Below are positions 44,040 to 54,284 of a DNA stretch of 64,000 nucleotides, in pieces. Both the position numbers and the translations under genes were made by a program. The DNA is taken from the NCBI RefSeq assembly GCF_018457175.1, contig NZ_JAGFNU010000008.1, positions 124,001-188,000 on the forward strand. The letters are read 5' to 3'. The notes beneath the pieces are model-generated. The model searched no databases and was not told where the DNA came from. It saw nothing but the letters and a program-made list of their open reading frames with translations. The number at the start of each line of letters is the position of its first letter. Within the stretch, counting starts at the first letter, position 1. This DNA comes from Pseudohalocynthiibacter aestuariivivens. GTDB lineage: Bacteria > Pseudomonadota > Alphaproteobacteria > Rhodobacterales > Rhodobacteraceae.

Positions 44040-46097
44040 ATGCAAGCGAAAAACGATACAGAAGTCGCTGAGGAGATCTCTCCTCAGCGATTGCTCGTTT
44101 ACAACGGTGGCTTCCTCACGCAAGGGCGTGTCCGTCGCATTCTGGAACTCTCGGGCTACAAGATTCGTGTAGGGCGCCCAAAAAACGGCGACATGATTGG
44201 TGTCTGGGGGAAAAGCCCTACTTCGCCGCGCGGTGAAAAAGTTGCTGCAGAGCAGGAAACGCCAATACTGCGTGTTGAAGATGCGCTTTTGCGCTCGGTC
44301 CACCCGGGGCGATCCGGCAGTGCACCGATTGGTCTTCATCTCGACAAACGCGGGGTTTATTTTGACAGCGCGCACCCCAGTGACCTTGAACATTTGCTGA
44401 CAACGCATGCGCTTGATGATACAGCACTTCTTAATAGGGCCCGCGCCGCAATCGCGCGCCTTCGTGACGCCCATCTATCCAAATACAATGCGTTTGATCC
44501 GTCTCTTCCTGTACCCGAGCCAGGTTACGTCCTTGTCATCGACCAAACAAAAGATGACGCTTCAATCACGTACGGTGCGGCAAACGAAGCAATGTTCCGC
44601 GAAATGTTGGTTTTTGCACAGGCGGAGAACCCGGCCTCGCGCATTGTCATCAAAACCCATCCGGACACTCAGGCAGGGCACCGAGAAGGGCATTTCAACA
44701 CGGCCGACGCGCGTGGCCGGGTTTCGCTGCTCAGCAACGCTGTATCGCCCTGGAAACTGCTGGAAGGTGCGGTTGCTGTCTATACAGTCACCTCACAACT
44801 CGGATTTGAGGCAATATTTGCGGGTCACAAACCGCGTGTCTTTGGCCAGCCGTTTTATTCCGGCTGGGGCCTTACACAAGACGAAAACCCGGTTGCCCGC
44901 CGTGAACGCAAGCTTTCGCGTGCGCAACTGTTTGCTGCAACGATGATCCTCTATCCCACCTGGTACGACCCTTACCATGACCGGCTTTGCGACCTTGAAG
45001 GTGCAATGAACGCCTTAGGCGCAGAGGCACGCGCATGGCGCGAAGATAACGCTGGATATGTCGCGGTCGGCATGCGCCTTTGGAAGCGCAAGTCGCTGCA
45101 GGCCTTTTTTGGCCAGACGCGGAAACTTCGGTTTGAAGATAGGCCAAACCGCGCAGCAGAACGTGCGCGCGCCGAAGGCCGAAACATGTTGGTCTGGGCC
45201 GGCAAGGAAACATTCGAACTGGTAAATGCCGCAAACGAATTACCTGTAGCGCGCATTGAAGACGGCTTTCTTCGTTCCAAAGGGTTGGGAGCAGAGCTTG
45301 TTCCGCCGCTTTCACTGGTTGTCGATGATCTGGGTATTTACTATGACCCGGAACGCGAGAGCCGTCTGGAGAAGATGATCGCAGCGCGGGCCGAATTGGA
45401 AAGTGGCGCTGAAAGTCGGATAACTGATATTCTACAACGCATTAGGCGTTCTGGAATTTCGAAGTACAACCTAAAATCCGATAGCTCTTTGAACCTTCCG
45501 GAAGGCGCCTTTATTCTGGTTCCAGGCCAGGTTGAAGATGACGCGTCGATCATAAAGGGATGTGATGACATTAAAAGCAATCTCGAACTGCTGGAAGCGG
45601 TACGAGAGGCGAATCCTGATGCCACGATCCTGTACAAACCACACCCCGACGTCATGGCGGGTCTGCGAAAGGGGGCAATCCCTGAGATCGAGGCATTAAG
45701 ACATGCGGATCAGGTTATGTCAGACACGGACCCTATCGCCCTGATCGAGGCGTGCAACAGAGTCTGGACAATGACGTCATTACTGGGTTTTGAGGCACTA
45801 TTACGCGGAAAACCAGTGACTTGCCTCGGTGCGCCGTTTTATGCGGGCTGGGGTTTGACACAGGATTTTGGCCCAGTTCCGGCAAGACGAAATGTAAGAG
45901 TTTCTTTGGAAGCTTTGGCCTATGCCGCGCTTATTGACTATCCGCGGTATCATGACCCGGTCACAAATCGCCCCTGCCCGATCGAGGTTATTCTTGATCG
46001 GCTGGAAACCGGAGAGTTGCCAAATCATGGCCCCTTAAATCGTACGCTTTCAAAGCTGCAGGGGCTTTTCTCCAGTTACGCGTATTTATGGCGATAG
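44040..46097 (+). CDS. kpsC: Capsule polysaccharide protein KpsC (duplicated beta-Kdo transferase)
   Basis: 685 residues with two homologous halves, each ending in a matching motif: FGQPFYSGWGLTQDENP in the first and GAPFYAGWGLTQDFGP in the second. ILRVEDALLRSVHPG and PVARIEDGFLRSKGLG are also paired. KpsC alternates beta-2,4 and beta-2,7 Kdo links in the capsule lipid linker. It begins 8 bases after the export lipoprotein gene and ends 2 bases before the convergent ribD stop. No ABC transporter (kpsM/kpsT) or Kdo-supply genes are in the window. Confidence 0.88.
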   Translation: MQAKNDTEVAEEISPQRLLVYNGGFLTQGRVRRILELSGYKIRVGRPKNGDMIGVWGKSPTSPRGEKVAAEQETPILRVEDALLRSVHPGRSGSAPIGLHLDKRGVYFDSAHPSDLEHLLTTHALDDTALLNRARAAIARLRDAHLSKYNAFDPSLPVPEPGYVLVIDQTKDDASITYGAANEAMFREMLVFAQAENPASRIVIKTHPDTQAGHREGHFNTADARGRVSLLSNAVSPWKLLEGAVAVYTVTSQLGFEAIFAGHKPRVFGQPFYSGWGLTQDENPVARRERKLSRAQLFAATMILYPTWYDPYHDRLCDLEGAMNALGAEARAWREDNAGYVAVGMRLWKRKSLQAFFGQTRKLRFEDRPNRAAERARAEGRNMLVWAGKETFELVNAANELPVARIEDGFLRSKGLGAELVPPLSLVVDDLGIYYDPERESRLEKMIAARAELESGAESRITDILQRIRRSGISKYNLKSDSSLNLPEGAFILVPGQVEDDASIIKGCDDIKSNLELLEAVREANPDATILYKPHPDVMAGLRKGAIPEIEALRHADQVMSDTDPIALIEACNRVWTMTSLLGFEALLRGKPVTCLGAPFYAGWGLTQDFGPVPARRNVRVSLEALAYAALIDYPRYHDPVTNRPCPIEVILDRLETGELPNHGPLNRTLSKLQGLFSSYAYLWR

Positions 46098-46099
46098 CC

Positions 46100-47194
46100 T
46101 CAGGATCGCGTCCAGTGATGCAGGATGTCAGAGCCAACTGAACGAACGGAGAGCAGCCTGAAACGGCGCGCTTCGGAAAGCCGGGCAAGGCCCAAAGCCC
46201 CAATCGAGGGCTGGCCTTCAGCGCCGATTGTCACGCCCGCGCCAAAGCCAATCAGATCATCAACGAGATCAGCGCTCAGAAGCGATGCAGCAAGCGCGCC
46301 ACCGCCTTCACAAAAAACCCGCGTAAGACCCTGTTCCGCCAGAGCCTGCAAAATAGATGCAGCATCAAGCTGCCCGGAAACCGTTTTACAGACCAAGGTT
46401 TTCGCACCAATCCCTTGCCAGGCAGAAACCAGAGATGAATCGGCTTCGGGTCCATGACAAATCCAGACCGGAACTTCTTTTGCCGTGCTGGCAAGTTGAC
46501 TGGAAAGCGGCAAGTCGAGCCTGCGCGACGCGACAACACGAACAGGCTGGCGCGTAACGCCGAGTCCACGCACCGTCAGCGACGGGTCATCCGCCCGTGC
46601 AGTACCTGCCCCAACCATCACCGCATCGTGCCGTGCACGCATCGCATGAACGGCACGGCGCGCATCCGGCCCTGTGATCCATTTGCTTTCCCCTGTCGCG
46701 GTTGCGATACGCCCATCAAAACTGCTGGCAAGCTTCAGCGTCAGCAATGGCCGGTTTTGTTCGACGCGTAAAAGAAAGCCACGGTTTAGGCCTTCCGCTT
46801 CGGCGTGCATCACACCCGTTGCAACTTCAATACCAGCTTGGCGAAGCTTTTCGTGCCCCTGCCCTGCAACACGCGGGTCGGGATCTTCAAGCGCACTTAC
46901 GACACACGCGATACCGGCCGCAACCAATGCCTCCGCACAAGGCGGTGTATTTCCATGATGCGCGCAGGGTTCGAGCGACACATAGGCAGTTGCGCCCTTC
47001 GCCAGCGATCCGGCCTGTTCAAGAGCAATCGTTTCGGCATGGGGCCTGCCAGAGGGTTGTGTCCACCCGCGGCCTGCGATGCGACCCTCTTTAACGATCA
47101 CGCAGCCCACAGCGGGGTTTGGCCAAACCTGGCCCAGCCCTCGCGACGCCAGCCCAAGGGCCAGCGCCATATAGCGTTTGTCAGACGTGGTCAC
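46100..47194 (-). CDS. ribD: Bifunctional pyrimidine deaminase/reductase
   Basis: 364 residues. The deaminase part carries the zinc site ([11 protein letters not shown] and [18 protein letters not shown]) and [12 protein letters not shown]; the reductase part begins near [24 protein letters not shown] and contains [20 protein letters not shown]. It catalyses two steps of riboflavin synthesis. It starts at GTG 47194, overlapping the nrdR stop (GTGA). It is separated from ribE by the capsule module. Confidence 0.93.
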   Translation of the reverse strand: MTTSDKRYMALALGLASRGLGQVWPNPAVGCVIVKEGRIAGRGWTQPSGRPHAETIALEQAGSLAKGATAYVSLEPCAHHGNTPPCAEALVAAGIACVVSALEDPDPRVAGQGHEKLRQAGIEVATGVMHAEAEGLNRGFLLRVEQNRPLLTLKLASSFDGRIATATGESKWITGPDARRAVHAMRARHDAVMVGAGTARADDPSLTVRGLGVTRQPVRVVASRRLDLPLSSQLASTAKEVPVWICHGPEADSSLVSAWQGIGAKTLVCKTVSGQLDAASILQALAEQGLTRVFCEGGGALAASLLSADLVDDLIGFGAGVTIGAEGQPSIGALGLARLSEARRFRLLSVRSVGSDILHHWTRS

Positions 47195-47658
47195 TCTTCC
47201 GAGGGGCTTGGCGGGCGCAATTCGCTGACAAATTTGTCAAAGTCGTCCGCCGCCTGGAAGTTTTTGTAAACACTGGCAAATCTGACGTAGGCCACCGTGT
47301 CTATCCGCGCCAGAGATTCCATCACGATTTCACCGATGGTGCCCGAAGGAATATCGGTCTCGCCCATGCTTTCAAGCCGTCGCACAATGCCAGATATCAT
47401 CTGATCCATGCGTTCCGGTTCAACCGGGCGTTTTTGCAAGGCGATCCTGATGGAACGCTCCAGCTTGTCACGATCAAAGTCTTCCCTGCGTCCATTGGTT
47501 TTGATCACCACCAAGTCCCGCAACTGAACGCGTTCATAGGTCGTAAACCGCCCACCGCAGGCCGGACAGAACCGGCGCCTTCGAATGGCGACATGATCCT
47601 CAGCTGGGCGTGAATCTTTAACTTGCGTATCTACATTTCCACAAAATGGGCAACGCAT
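47191..47658 (-). CDS. nrdR: Transcriptional repressor NrdR
   Basis: 155 residues, standard length. Zinc ribbon [15 protein letters not shown]...[22 protein letters not shown], followed by an ATP-cone domain ([25 protein letters not shown]). It represses ribonucleotide reductase genes according to ATP/dATP levels. It lies directly upstream of ribD with overlapping codons, a very common bacterial pairing. Confidence 0.96.
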   Translation of the reverse strand: MRCPFCGNVDTQVKDSRPAEDHVAIRRRRFCPACGGRFTTYERVQLRDLVVIKTNGRREDFDRDKLERSIRIALQKRPVEPERMDQMISGIVRRLESMGETDIPSGTIGEIVMESLARIDTVAYVRFASVYKNFQAADDFDKFVSELRPPSPSEE

Positions 47659-47788
47659 AGCCTCTCCCTTGGTGCCTATCCCCGGTTATCCACAGGCACT
47701 ATAGGACCTACGCAAGGTTTTGGGTAGAGGCAAATGTGACCCCCAACATACGCCCGACAAATTTCACACAATCGGCTGTTCTGTCTGA

Positions 47789-49372
47789 TCACACAGGCCC
47801 ACCGGCTGAAGGTATACACCAGTCGCGCCCGCGCGCCGTGGTAACATACTCGGGCCAGTGAAAATGAATTGGCGGCTCATAATCGCAAAGCGGCGGACTC
47901 CAGTTTTCGCCGCCAACTCCGCCGCCGGTTCGGGTTTCAAATTCTTCCCAGGCAGTATCACGCGCAGATTTATCTTCCAGCAACCGAAGGGCCGAAACGG
48001 CGAGCGTTTTAGACGCTGCCTGTACCATGGGGTCAATGGTTACCGAAATACCCCCCAACGCATTCATCGCCCAACTTGGATAGGCAGCTCCTGCAGGTGC
48101 TTTCAGGGCTGGCCGCGCAATGTAGAACCGTGCGGTAGGTGTGTGCCATGTTATGTCCGTATAGTCATCGGAAGTTGAGTTTTTCTGTTTTGGTGCAAGG
48201 TCTTGGCGTAAAATCCGTTCTGCCTCTTGCGGGTCGATCAGTTGATGACACGCCTCGATCAAAGGCGCCTCCATAGGTTCGAATCCACAGGCAGATTGAA
48301 CCGCGCGCGCGGCATCTAATCCGGCGTCATCCCACTTTGGCGCACCAACGGCTTGTATCGCCTCCCAAACCAATGATGCCATGGCGTGGTTCGCCAAACC
48401 GGGACGAGATTTGCAAACCCAGTGCCGCTCGACCCGGCAACCTGTCATTGCTGCGGCGGCCTCGGCATTTCGGTCAAGTGCGGCGGTCACCTGTTCTGCC
48501 ATGGCAACCGTGGGAACGCGCATCATATACTGGATGTCAGCCATCAAAGCAGGAAGATTGTCAGCGGTCGCCTGCCCTGTGCTGAGGATAGCCTCTGAAA
48601 TCGACCAGCCCCCCTGATGCGGCAGCATGGAATCGCGCAAAAAACGACTGTTTGAATACATCGCAACCAAAGCGTCGTTGGCACCCGGTGCGCGCACATC
48701 GGAATGTGATTGTGGGATCGGCGCGCCATCGCCCATGCCCCAGCGTTCGGGTTCATCGCAAATAAATCGATAAATCATTGAATACGCCGCGCCACAATGT
48801 GTGTCCCAGCGCACTGTGTTACACATCGGCAGCATGTAAAACGGATGAAACGACAACATCGCCGCCAACCCGTCATAATAGCCTCTGGCCGCGTGAATTG
48901 GCTTTGACCCCCGCACTTTTTCCGCTGGCTCGCCCGTGAACCGTAACCCCCCCTTAATACCATGATGTTCCATCGCTGCTTTTGTCGCCAAAAGTCCGCC
49001 AAGGCCTGACATCCCAAGGGCAGAATGCGGGTCAGTGTGGCCACCAGCAGCAAACCCCAGCCCCGTTCGTGGCGCGCGTTCGGGTTTCGCCGCCTGGCAA
49101 TTCCCGGGCACTGCGTCATATTCAGCGTACATTCCGATGACTGGCCCATCGCCATTCTGCCATTCTGCGCAAAACGCAGTTGGCATGCCGCCAGATCCTG
49201 CCTCTACGCTGAACCCTTCGGCGCGTAGTTTTTCAACATACCAGTCTGCTGATTGATATTCGCGCCAGGCTGTTTCAGCGAAGTCAAAGATTTTGGCCGT
49301 CCAGCCAGACAAATCCGATGCGTGTTCTGCAACCCAACGCGTTGCAAAATTCTGTGCCATGCTAAGTGCCAT
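47789..49372 (-). CDS. M20-family amidohydrolase (AbgB-like)
   Basis: 527 residues from ATG 49372 with AGGAG at good spacing. M20D features: GMYAEYDAVPGN near the N terminus, GFAAGGHTDPHSALGMSGLGG, KGGLRFTGEPAEKVRGSKP, LSFHPF and YTDITWHTPTARF. The order resembles AbgB, the p-aminobenzoyl-glutamate hydrolase subunit, but with no AbgA beside it. Likely substrates are N-acyl amino acids or small amides; specificity is unknown. It lies between nrdR and rpoD with a long upstream region. Confidence 0.85.
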   Translation of the reverse strand: MALSMAQNFATRWVAEHASDLSGWTAKIFDFAETAWREYQSADWYVEKLRAEGFSVEAGSGGMPTAFCAEWQNGDGPVIGMYAEYDAVPGNCQAAKPERAPRTGLGFAAGGHTDPHSALGMSGLGGLLATKAAMEHHGIKGGLRFTGEPAEKVRGSKPIHAARGYYDGLAAMLSFHPFYMLPMCNTVRWDTHCGAAYSMIYRFICDEPERWGMGDGAPIPQSHSDVRAPGANDALVAMYSNSRFLRDSMLPHQGGWSISEAILSTGQATADNLPALMADIQYMMRVPTVAMAEQVTAALDRNAEAAAAMTGCRVERHWVCKSRPGLANHAMASLVWEAIQAVGAPKWDDAGLDAARAVQSACGFEPMEAPLIEACHQLIDPQEAERILRQDLAPKQKNSTSDDYTDITWHTPTARFYIARPALKAPAGAAYPSWAMNALGGISVTIDPMVQAASKTLAVSALRLLEDKSARDTAWEEFETRTGGGVGGENWSPPLCDYEPPIHFHWPEYVTTARGRDWCIPSAGGPV

Positions 49373-50059
49373 CAGCGCTCCTTTTCCTAGAACCAAAGCT
49401 GAACAAGCATGTGTCATCTGTCAAACAGTTGATCCGGTGTGCAGCGGAAAACGCCTGCAAGGGTTGTCACAAAATGTTCGATATTAAAAATATTTAACGA
49501 AATATGAGGATTCGACAACATTAGAGGAAACAATTAATTAATTGTTTATTAGCCATAAATGAAAAATCTTTCGAAAAACTGTTTCTCGCTAATGTTCATT
49601 TTTGGAATGTTTAAATTTGCAAAACAGCATCACGGTTTTCCGATCCGATCGTCCCAACCCAACTATCATAAGTTCCAGACGCGGGATTTCGCAGAACGAT
49701 CTGCGCATCAATATCACTGGCGCTGTCGTCGTCCCAATGCCAGTTTCCCGCTGCGGTGTTGACTGAAAGTCCTAAGTCACACGCGCTGGCCGCATGAACC
49801 CCGCCAGCGCGCAACTTGTAACGGCGTTCTAAAAAAAATGCGCCGCGTTCCCAAAATTCTGTTCTCCGTTCAAACACCATTCCTCACAAAGAGGTAAGGC
49901 TAAGGTAGTCGAACTGAAATTGATCGGAAAAAGAGCAAGTCTGACGCATGTAGGCACCTCCTGTTGTACGAACAGGTTCAGCCTAACAAGCGATATGTAA
50001 CCTGAAAATCTCGAATTCTGCTAATTTCCAGGCAGTGGCAACGCTGCTGCCTGCGTATT
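49373..50059. other. 687-base region with a gene remnant and otherwise no gene
   Basis: Between the amidohydrolase and rpoD. It contains the remnant at 49611-49880 and, at 49900-50030, AT-rich sequence without a recognisable gene. The stretch 49480-49600 is unusually A/T-rich and may hold the amidohydrolase promoter. No RNA gene was identified. Confidence 0.5.
49611..49880 (-). pseudogene. Remnant of a secreted protein with a pre-peptidase-like C-terminal domain
   Basis: 89 codons. AGGVHAASACDLG and NWHWDDDSASDIDAQIVLRNPASGTYDSWVGTIG resemble, from memory, the two ends of a beta-sandwich domain (GG.ASSCG...VNTP.GNW..DDDS...NPASGTYDIWVGT) found at the ends of extracellular proteins of this group. 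Between them the middle of the domain is missing, and there is no signal peptide, so the frame looks like an internally deleted fragment. A GAGG-like site before the start means weak expression cannot be excluded. Confidence 0.45.
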
Positions 50060-52045
50060 TTACTGATCAAGAAAACTGCGAAGCTTGCGTGATCTGCTTG
50101 GGTGTTTCAGTTTGCGAAGCGCCTTGGCTTCGATCTGACGAATACGTTCGCGCGTAACGCTGAACTGCTGACCAACTTCTTCAAGCGTGTGGTCCGTGTT
50201 CATTCCGATCCCAAACCGCATCCGCAAAACACGTTCTTCCCTTGGGGTAAGGCTGGCAAGAACACGTGTCGTTGTTTCTTTCAGATTTTCCTGAATTGCG
50301 GAATCAAGCGGCAGAACCGCATTCTTGTCCTCAATAAAATCGCCAAGCTGACTGTCTTCTTCATCGCCAATTGGCGTTTCAAGAGAAATCGGCTCTTTGG
50401 CGATTTTCATAACCTTGCGCACTTTTTCAAGCGGCATCTGAAGTTTTTCAGCCAGTTCTTCCGGCGTTGGCTCACGGCCAATCTCGTGCAACATCTGGCG
50501 TCCTGTGCGCACCAGTTTGTTGATGGTTTCAATCATATGTACTGGAATTCGGATTGTGCGTGCCTGGTCGGCGATCGACCGGGTAATCGCCTGACGGATC
50601 CACCATGTTGCATATGTGCTGAATTTATAGCCGCGGCGATATTCAAACTTATCCACCGCTTTCATCAGGCCGATGTTACCTTCCTGAATAAGATCAAGAA
50701 ATTGCAGGCCGCGGTTCGTGTATTTTTTAGCAATAGAGATAACAAGGCGCAGGTTCGCTTCGACCATTTCTTTCTTGGCCTGACGCGCTTCTTTTTCGCC
50801 CTTCTGAACTTGCTGAACGATGCGACGGAACTCTGAGATATCAAGACCGACATACTGCCCAACCTGTGCCATATCTGCACGAAGTTCCTCAATTTTTGGT
50901 GTCGAGCGTTCGACCAGCGCCTGCCAGCCACGTCCAGCCTTTTCGCTCATCCGCTCAAGCCAGGTCGGATCCAACTCGTGGCCCCGATAGGCTTCAACAA
51001 ATTCGCGACGGTTGATACGAGCCTGATCTGCCAGTTTCACCATGTTCGAATCGATCGACATGATTTTGCGGTTAATACCGTACAACTGGTCGATCAGCGC
51101 TTCGATCCGGTTGTTATGCAGATGCAGTTCGTTCACAAGCTCCACAATTTCGGCCCGCAGCTTTTGGTACGTGTCTTCTTCGCCGGTAGAAAAGCTTTCG
51201 TCTTCGTTCAACGTCGCCGAGATCCGAACGTCCTGCATATCAGACAGTTTGGCATAGTCGCGCGCAATAAGGTCCAGCGTTTCCAAGACACGTGGTTTCA
51301 ACGCGGCTTCCATCGCAGCGAGCGACATGTTTGCCTGTTCATCCTCGTCGTCATCGTCTTCAGCGATAATCGGGTTACCGTCGGCGTCTAACTCCGGCGT
51401 TTCTTCTTTTTGCGCAGGCGCGGCTGCACCAACGGTTAACGGGGAAACAACTGGCTCTTCTTCTTCGTCCTCTTCGCCCATCGTGTTGCCGAAAGTCGTC
51501 TCAAGGTCGATCACGTCGCGCAATAAAATTTCTTCGTTCAGAAGCTCGTCGCGCCAGATCGTAATCGCTTGAAATGTAAGGGGGCTTTCGCAAAGCCCCA
51601 GGATCATCGTGTTGCGTCCGGCTTCTATCCGTTTCGCAATTGCAATCTCGCCTTCACGCGAAAGCAGTTCGACCGAACCCATTTCACGCAAATACATGCG
51701 CACGGGATCATCCGTGCGATCCAGCTTTTCGCTTTCAGCAGTCGCAACAACAACATCGCGTGCGCTGCTGGTCTCAACCAGATCGGTTGAACCTTTTTCT
51801 TCTTCCTCGGCTTCGTCGTCTTCAATAATATTGATGCCCATTTCTGAAAGCATCGACATCACATCTTCAATTTGTTCCGAAGAAACCTGTTCTGGTGGCA
51901 GAACCTGATTAAGCTGATCGTAGGTGATGTAGCCACGCTCGCGCGCTTCGGCAATCATCTTTTTGACAGCGCTCTGGCTCATATCGAGCCCCTGTTCGGT
52001 GTCCTGATCTTCCTGCTTACGGTCGTCGGTATCTTTGGCGGCCAT
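50060..52045 (-). CDS. rpoD: Primary sigma factor sigma-70
   Basis: 661 residues. Region 1.2 ([31 protein letters not shown]), an acidic insert ([15 protein letters not shown] and EDDDDEDEQ), region 2 ([58 protein letters not shown]), region 3 and region 4 HTH ([38 protein letters not shown]) are all visible. It directs housekeeping transcription. It follows dnaG on the same strand, the usual macromolecular-synthesis arrangement. Its leader (52046-52165) contains several copies of GATTCGG and its complement. Confidence 0.97.
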   Translation of the reverse strand: MAAKDTDDRKQEDQDTEQGLDMSQSAVKKMIAEARERGYITYDQLNQVLPPEQVSSEQIEDVMSMLSEMGINIIEDDEAEEEEKGSTDLVETSSARDVVVATAESEKLDRTDDPVRMYLREMGSVELLSREGEIAIAKRIEAGRNTMILGLCESPLTFQAITIWRDELLNEEILLRDVIDLETTFGNTMGEEDEEEEPVVSPLTVGAAAPAQKEETPELDADGNPIIAEDDDDEDEQANMSLAAMEAALKPRVLETLDLIARDYAKLSDMQDVRISATLNEDESFSTGEEDTYQKLRAEIVELVNELHLHNNRIEALIDQLYGINRKIMSIDSNMVKLADQARINRREFVEAYRGHELDPTWLERMSEKAGRGWQALVERSTPKIEELRADMAQVGQYVGLDISEFRRIVQQVQKGEKEARQAKKEMVEANLRLVISIAKKYTNRGLQFLDLIQEGNIGLMKAVDKFEYRRGYKFSTYATWWIRQAITRSIADQARTIRIPVHMIETINKLVRTGRQMLHEIGREPTPEELAEKLQMPLEKVRKVMKIAKEPISLETPIGDEEDSQLGDFIEDKNAVLPLDSAIQENLKETTTRVLASLTPREERVLRMRFGIGMNTDHTLEEVGQQFSVTRERIRQIEAKALRKLKHPSRSRKLRSFLDQ

Positions 52046-52071
52046 TCAATGTTCCTCGCGAAGGCGGGCTG

Positions 52072-52120
52072 ATTCGGAAATCGGCGTTAACCCGAATCAA
52101 TCGTGTGATTCGGTGATTCG
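52072..52120. repeat. Cluster of GATTCGG / CCGAATC repeats in the rpoD leader
   Basis: GATTCGG at 52071-52077 and 52107-52113, its complement CCGAATC at 52092-52098 and a partial copy at 52115-52120 lie within 50 bases upstream of rpoD. They can pair in alternative ways, so the rpoD mRNA leader could form mutually exclusive hairpins. No function is known. Confidence 0.5.
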
Positions 52121-52165
52121 CAACCCGTTTAAACTGTTTTCTTTACTTCTTCCTCATCAAACCGT

Positions 52166-54118
52166 TTAATTTTGGCGGTCTTTTTTCTTGGAAAACGTAA
52201 TTGTTGAGAAGATATCGTCCCTGCGTTTCAGTTCGTCTTTGTTCATGGACAACCCGTTTGGGGCCGTCTCATATTCTGCTTTGTCCTCCGTCTCAGCACG
52301 TTCCGCCCTGTTGCGGGCTTCGGCGGCCTGACCAATCCTCCAGGTCAAACCCTCATCGGCAAGGCCGGTCAAATCCTGCATAGCTTCGGAAATTTCGCGC
52401 CGGATGCCACGTTGTGCATCAAGTTTCGCAAGTTCCTCGGCTATACAATGAACGGCAATTTCAACATCGCCCGGATTACGCACTGTTGGAGCAAGTTTGA
52501 CATGGCGCGCATTAAACAGGTTTTCAAGGGCCTCCCGCCCCGCATCTTCCGCTATATTTTCACGAAAATTCTCTGCCGGTGCACCAAGATGAATCAAGAG
52601 TGCATTGCGGAGCGCGTTGTGATCCGGGTTCGAAAGCTCCAGCCGTTCCAAAGCAGTCTCGAACTGGCCTATAATAGAAGGATGTAAAAGCAACGTCGCA
52701 AGAACCACTGCCTCGCGCAGAGGTTCTTCAACCTGATTTCCTGCAGCCAGAAGAGAGTTTTTTGTGCTTGGTGAAGGTGTGGCGATTTGGCGTTTGTTCC
52801 AATCCCCTTTTTTGAAAGCCGTTTTACGGCGCTGTGTTCCGAACAGGTCCCATCGCATCTGCTTGATCGCTTCGCCATAGTGGTTCCGGATTGACGGGTC
52901 CTGAATTTTGCGGATCGCATCGCGCAGGCTCTTATCAAGCGCAGCTTTGCGTTCCGGGCTATCGAATATCTTTCCTTCGGTTTCACGTTGCCACAAAAGC
53001 TGAACCATCGGCTGAGCCTGATCCAACAGTTTTTGCATCGCGCCGGGCCCTTGCGCACGAAGAATATCATCAGGGTCCTGCCCTTCCGGCATCAGAGCAA
53101 ACCGAAGCGACAGACCAACCTCAAGCATGGGAAGTGCTATATCTATCAGACGCATAGCAGCCCGCAGCCCGGCGTTGTCGCCATCAAGCGCAATAATGGG
53201 TTCCGGTGAAATACGCCACATTAGCCGGAGTTGATCTTCGGTGATGGCTGTTCCAAGGGGGGCAACTGTCGCTCCAAATCCAGCCTCAGAAAGGGCAATG
53301 ACATCCATATACCCTTCGGCCACGATCAGCGGCTGGCCCTTGCCTGCAGCCTCACGCGCGGGGCCGTGATTGTAGAGGCTGCGGCCCTTATCGAACAGCG
53401 CTGTTTCGGGTGAATTAAGATACTTTGCGCGCGCATTCGGGTCTAACGACCGACCGCCGAGCGCGATAGCACGCCCTCGCGCATCGCGGATCGGAAAGAT
53501 GATACGGCCACGAAAACGGTCATAGGGCGCACCACCATCATCAGGTTTCGCAGCGAGCCCCGCGTCGATGATCAGTTCCGGATCAACGCCCTTCCCGGTC
53601 AGATGCTGAAACACGCCCTGTCGAATTTCCGCTGCAAAACCAATATCATAACGGGCTTGCGCCGCTTCATTCAAACCACGGCGATCAAGGTAGTCGCGGG
53701 CGTCAGCTGCGGCGGAAGTCTTCAGTTGCAGGCGATAGTATTGAACAGCCTGTTCCATGACCTCGGCCAACTGGCTGCGTTTGTCGGCCTTTTGTTGCGC
53801 TTGCGGATCAGGGGCGGGCATTTGCATGCCAGATTCCCGCGCAAGAATTTCAATGGCTTCCATAAAGCCCACATTTTCGGTTTCGCGCACAAAGGAAATT
53901 GCGTCACCCTTGGCGTGGCACCCAAAGCAATAGTAGAATCCCTTTCGGTCATCTACATGAAAAGAAGCACTTTTTTCCTGGTGGAAGGGGCATGGCGCCC
54001 ACATGTCGCCTTTGCCCTGGTTGGACTTGCGCGCATCCCACATAACCTTGCGGCCCACCACCTGCGAGAGCGATGTTCGTGTGCGGAGTTCGTCAATGAA
54101 ACCGGGAGGCAGACTCAT
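52166..54118 (-). CDS. dnaG: DNA primase
   Basis: 650 residues. The CHC2 zinc finger is at about 40-65 (CPFHQEKSASFHVDDRKGFYYCFGCHAKGD). The toprim domain contains VAEGYMDVIALSEAGF and ALDGDNAGLRAAMRLID, and the RNA polymerase domain has YLNSPETALFDKGRSLYN. The C-terminal DnaB-interaction domain is present. It synthesises RNA primers at the replication fork. It lies 120 bases upstream of rpoD. Confidence 0.96.
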   Translation of the reverse strand: MSLPPGFIDELRTRTSLSQVVGRKVMWDARKSNQGKGDMWAPCPFHQEKSASFHVDDRKGFYYCFGCHAKGDAISFVRETENVGFMEAIEILARESGMQMPAPDPQAQQKADKRSQLAEVMEQAVQYYRLQLKTSAAADARDYLDRRGLNEAAQARYDIGFAAEIRQGVFQHLTGKGVDPELIIDAGLAAKPDDGGAPYDRFRGRIIFPIRDARGRAIALGGRSLDPNARAKYLNSPETALFDKGRSLYNHGPAREAAGKGQPLIVAEGYMDVIALSEAGFGATVAPLGTAITEDQLRLMWRISPEPIIALDGDNAGLRAAMRLIDIALPMLEVGLSLRFALMPEGQDPDDILRAQGPGAMQKLLDQAQPMVQLLWQRETEGKIFDSPERKAALDKSLRDAIRKIQDPSIRNHYGEAIKQMRWDLFGTQRRKTAFKKGDWNKRQIATPSPSTKNSLLAAGNQVEEPLREAVVLATLLLHPSIIGQFETALERLELSNPDHNALRNALLIHLGAPAENFRENIAEDAGREALENLFNARHVKLAPTVRNPGDVEIAVHCIAEELAKLDAQRGIRREISEAMQDLTGLADEGLTWRIGQAAEARNRAERAETEDKAEYETAPNGLSMNKDELKRRDDIFSTITFSKKKDRQN

Positions 54119-54284
54119 GGACGCAGTATCAGGCCAGAGAGACGATCTGTCCAGATGGCGACGACACCAGAGGTGTCATTTGAGCGGTGTTTTACGCGAA
54201 ACTTGCAAATCTTGTAAGTTCAAAAGCGGCCCATTTTAAAAACTTACACCTTTTTCCCGCGCGATCAGCCGTGAAATAGCGCGC

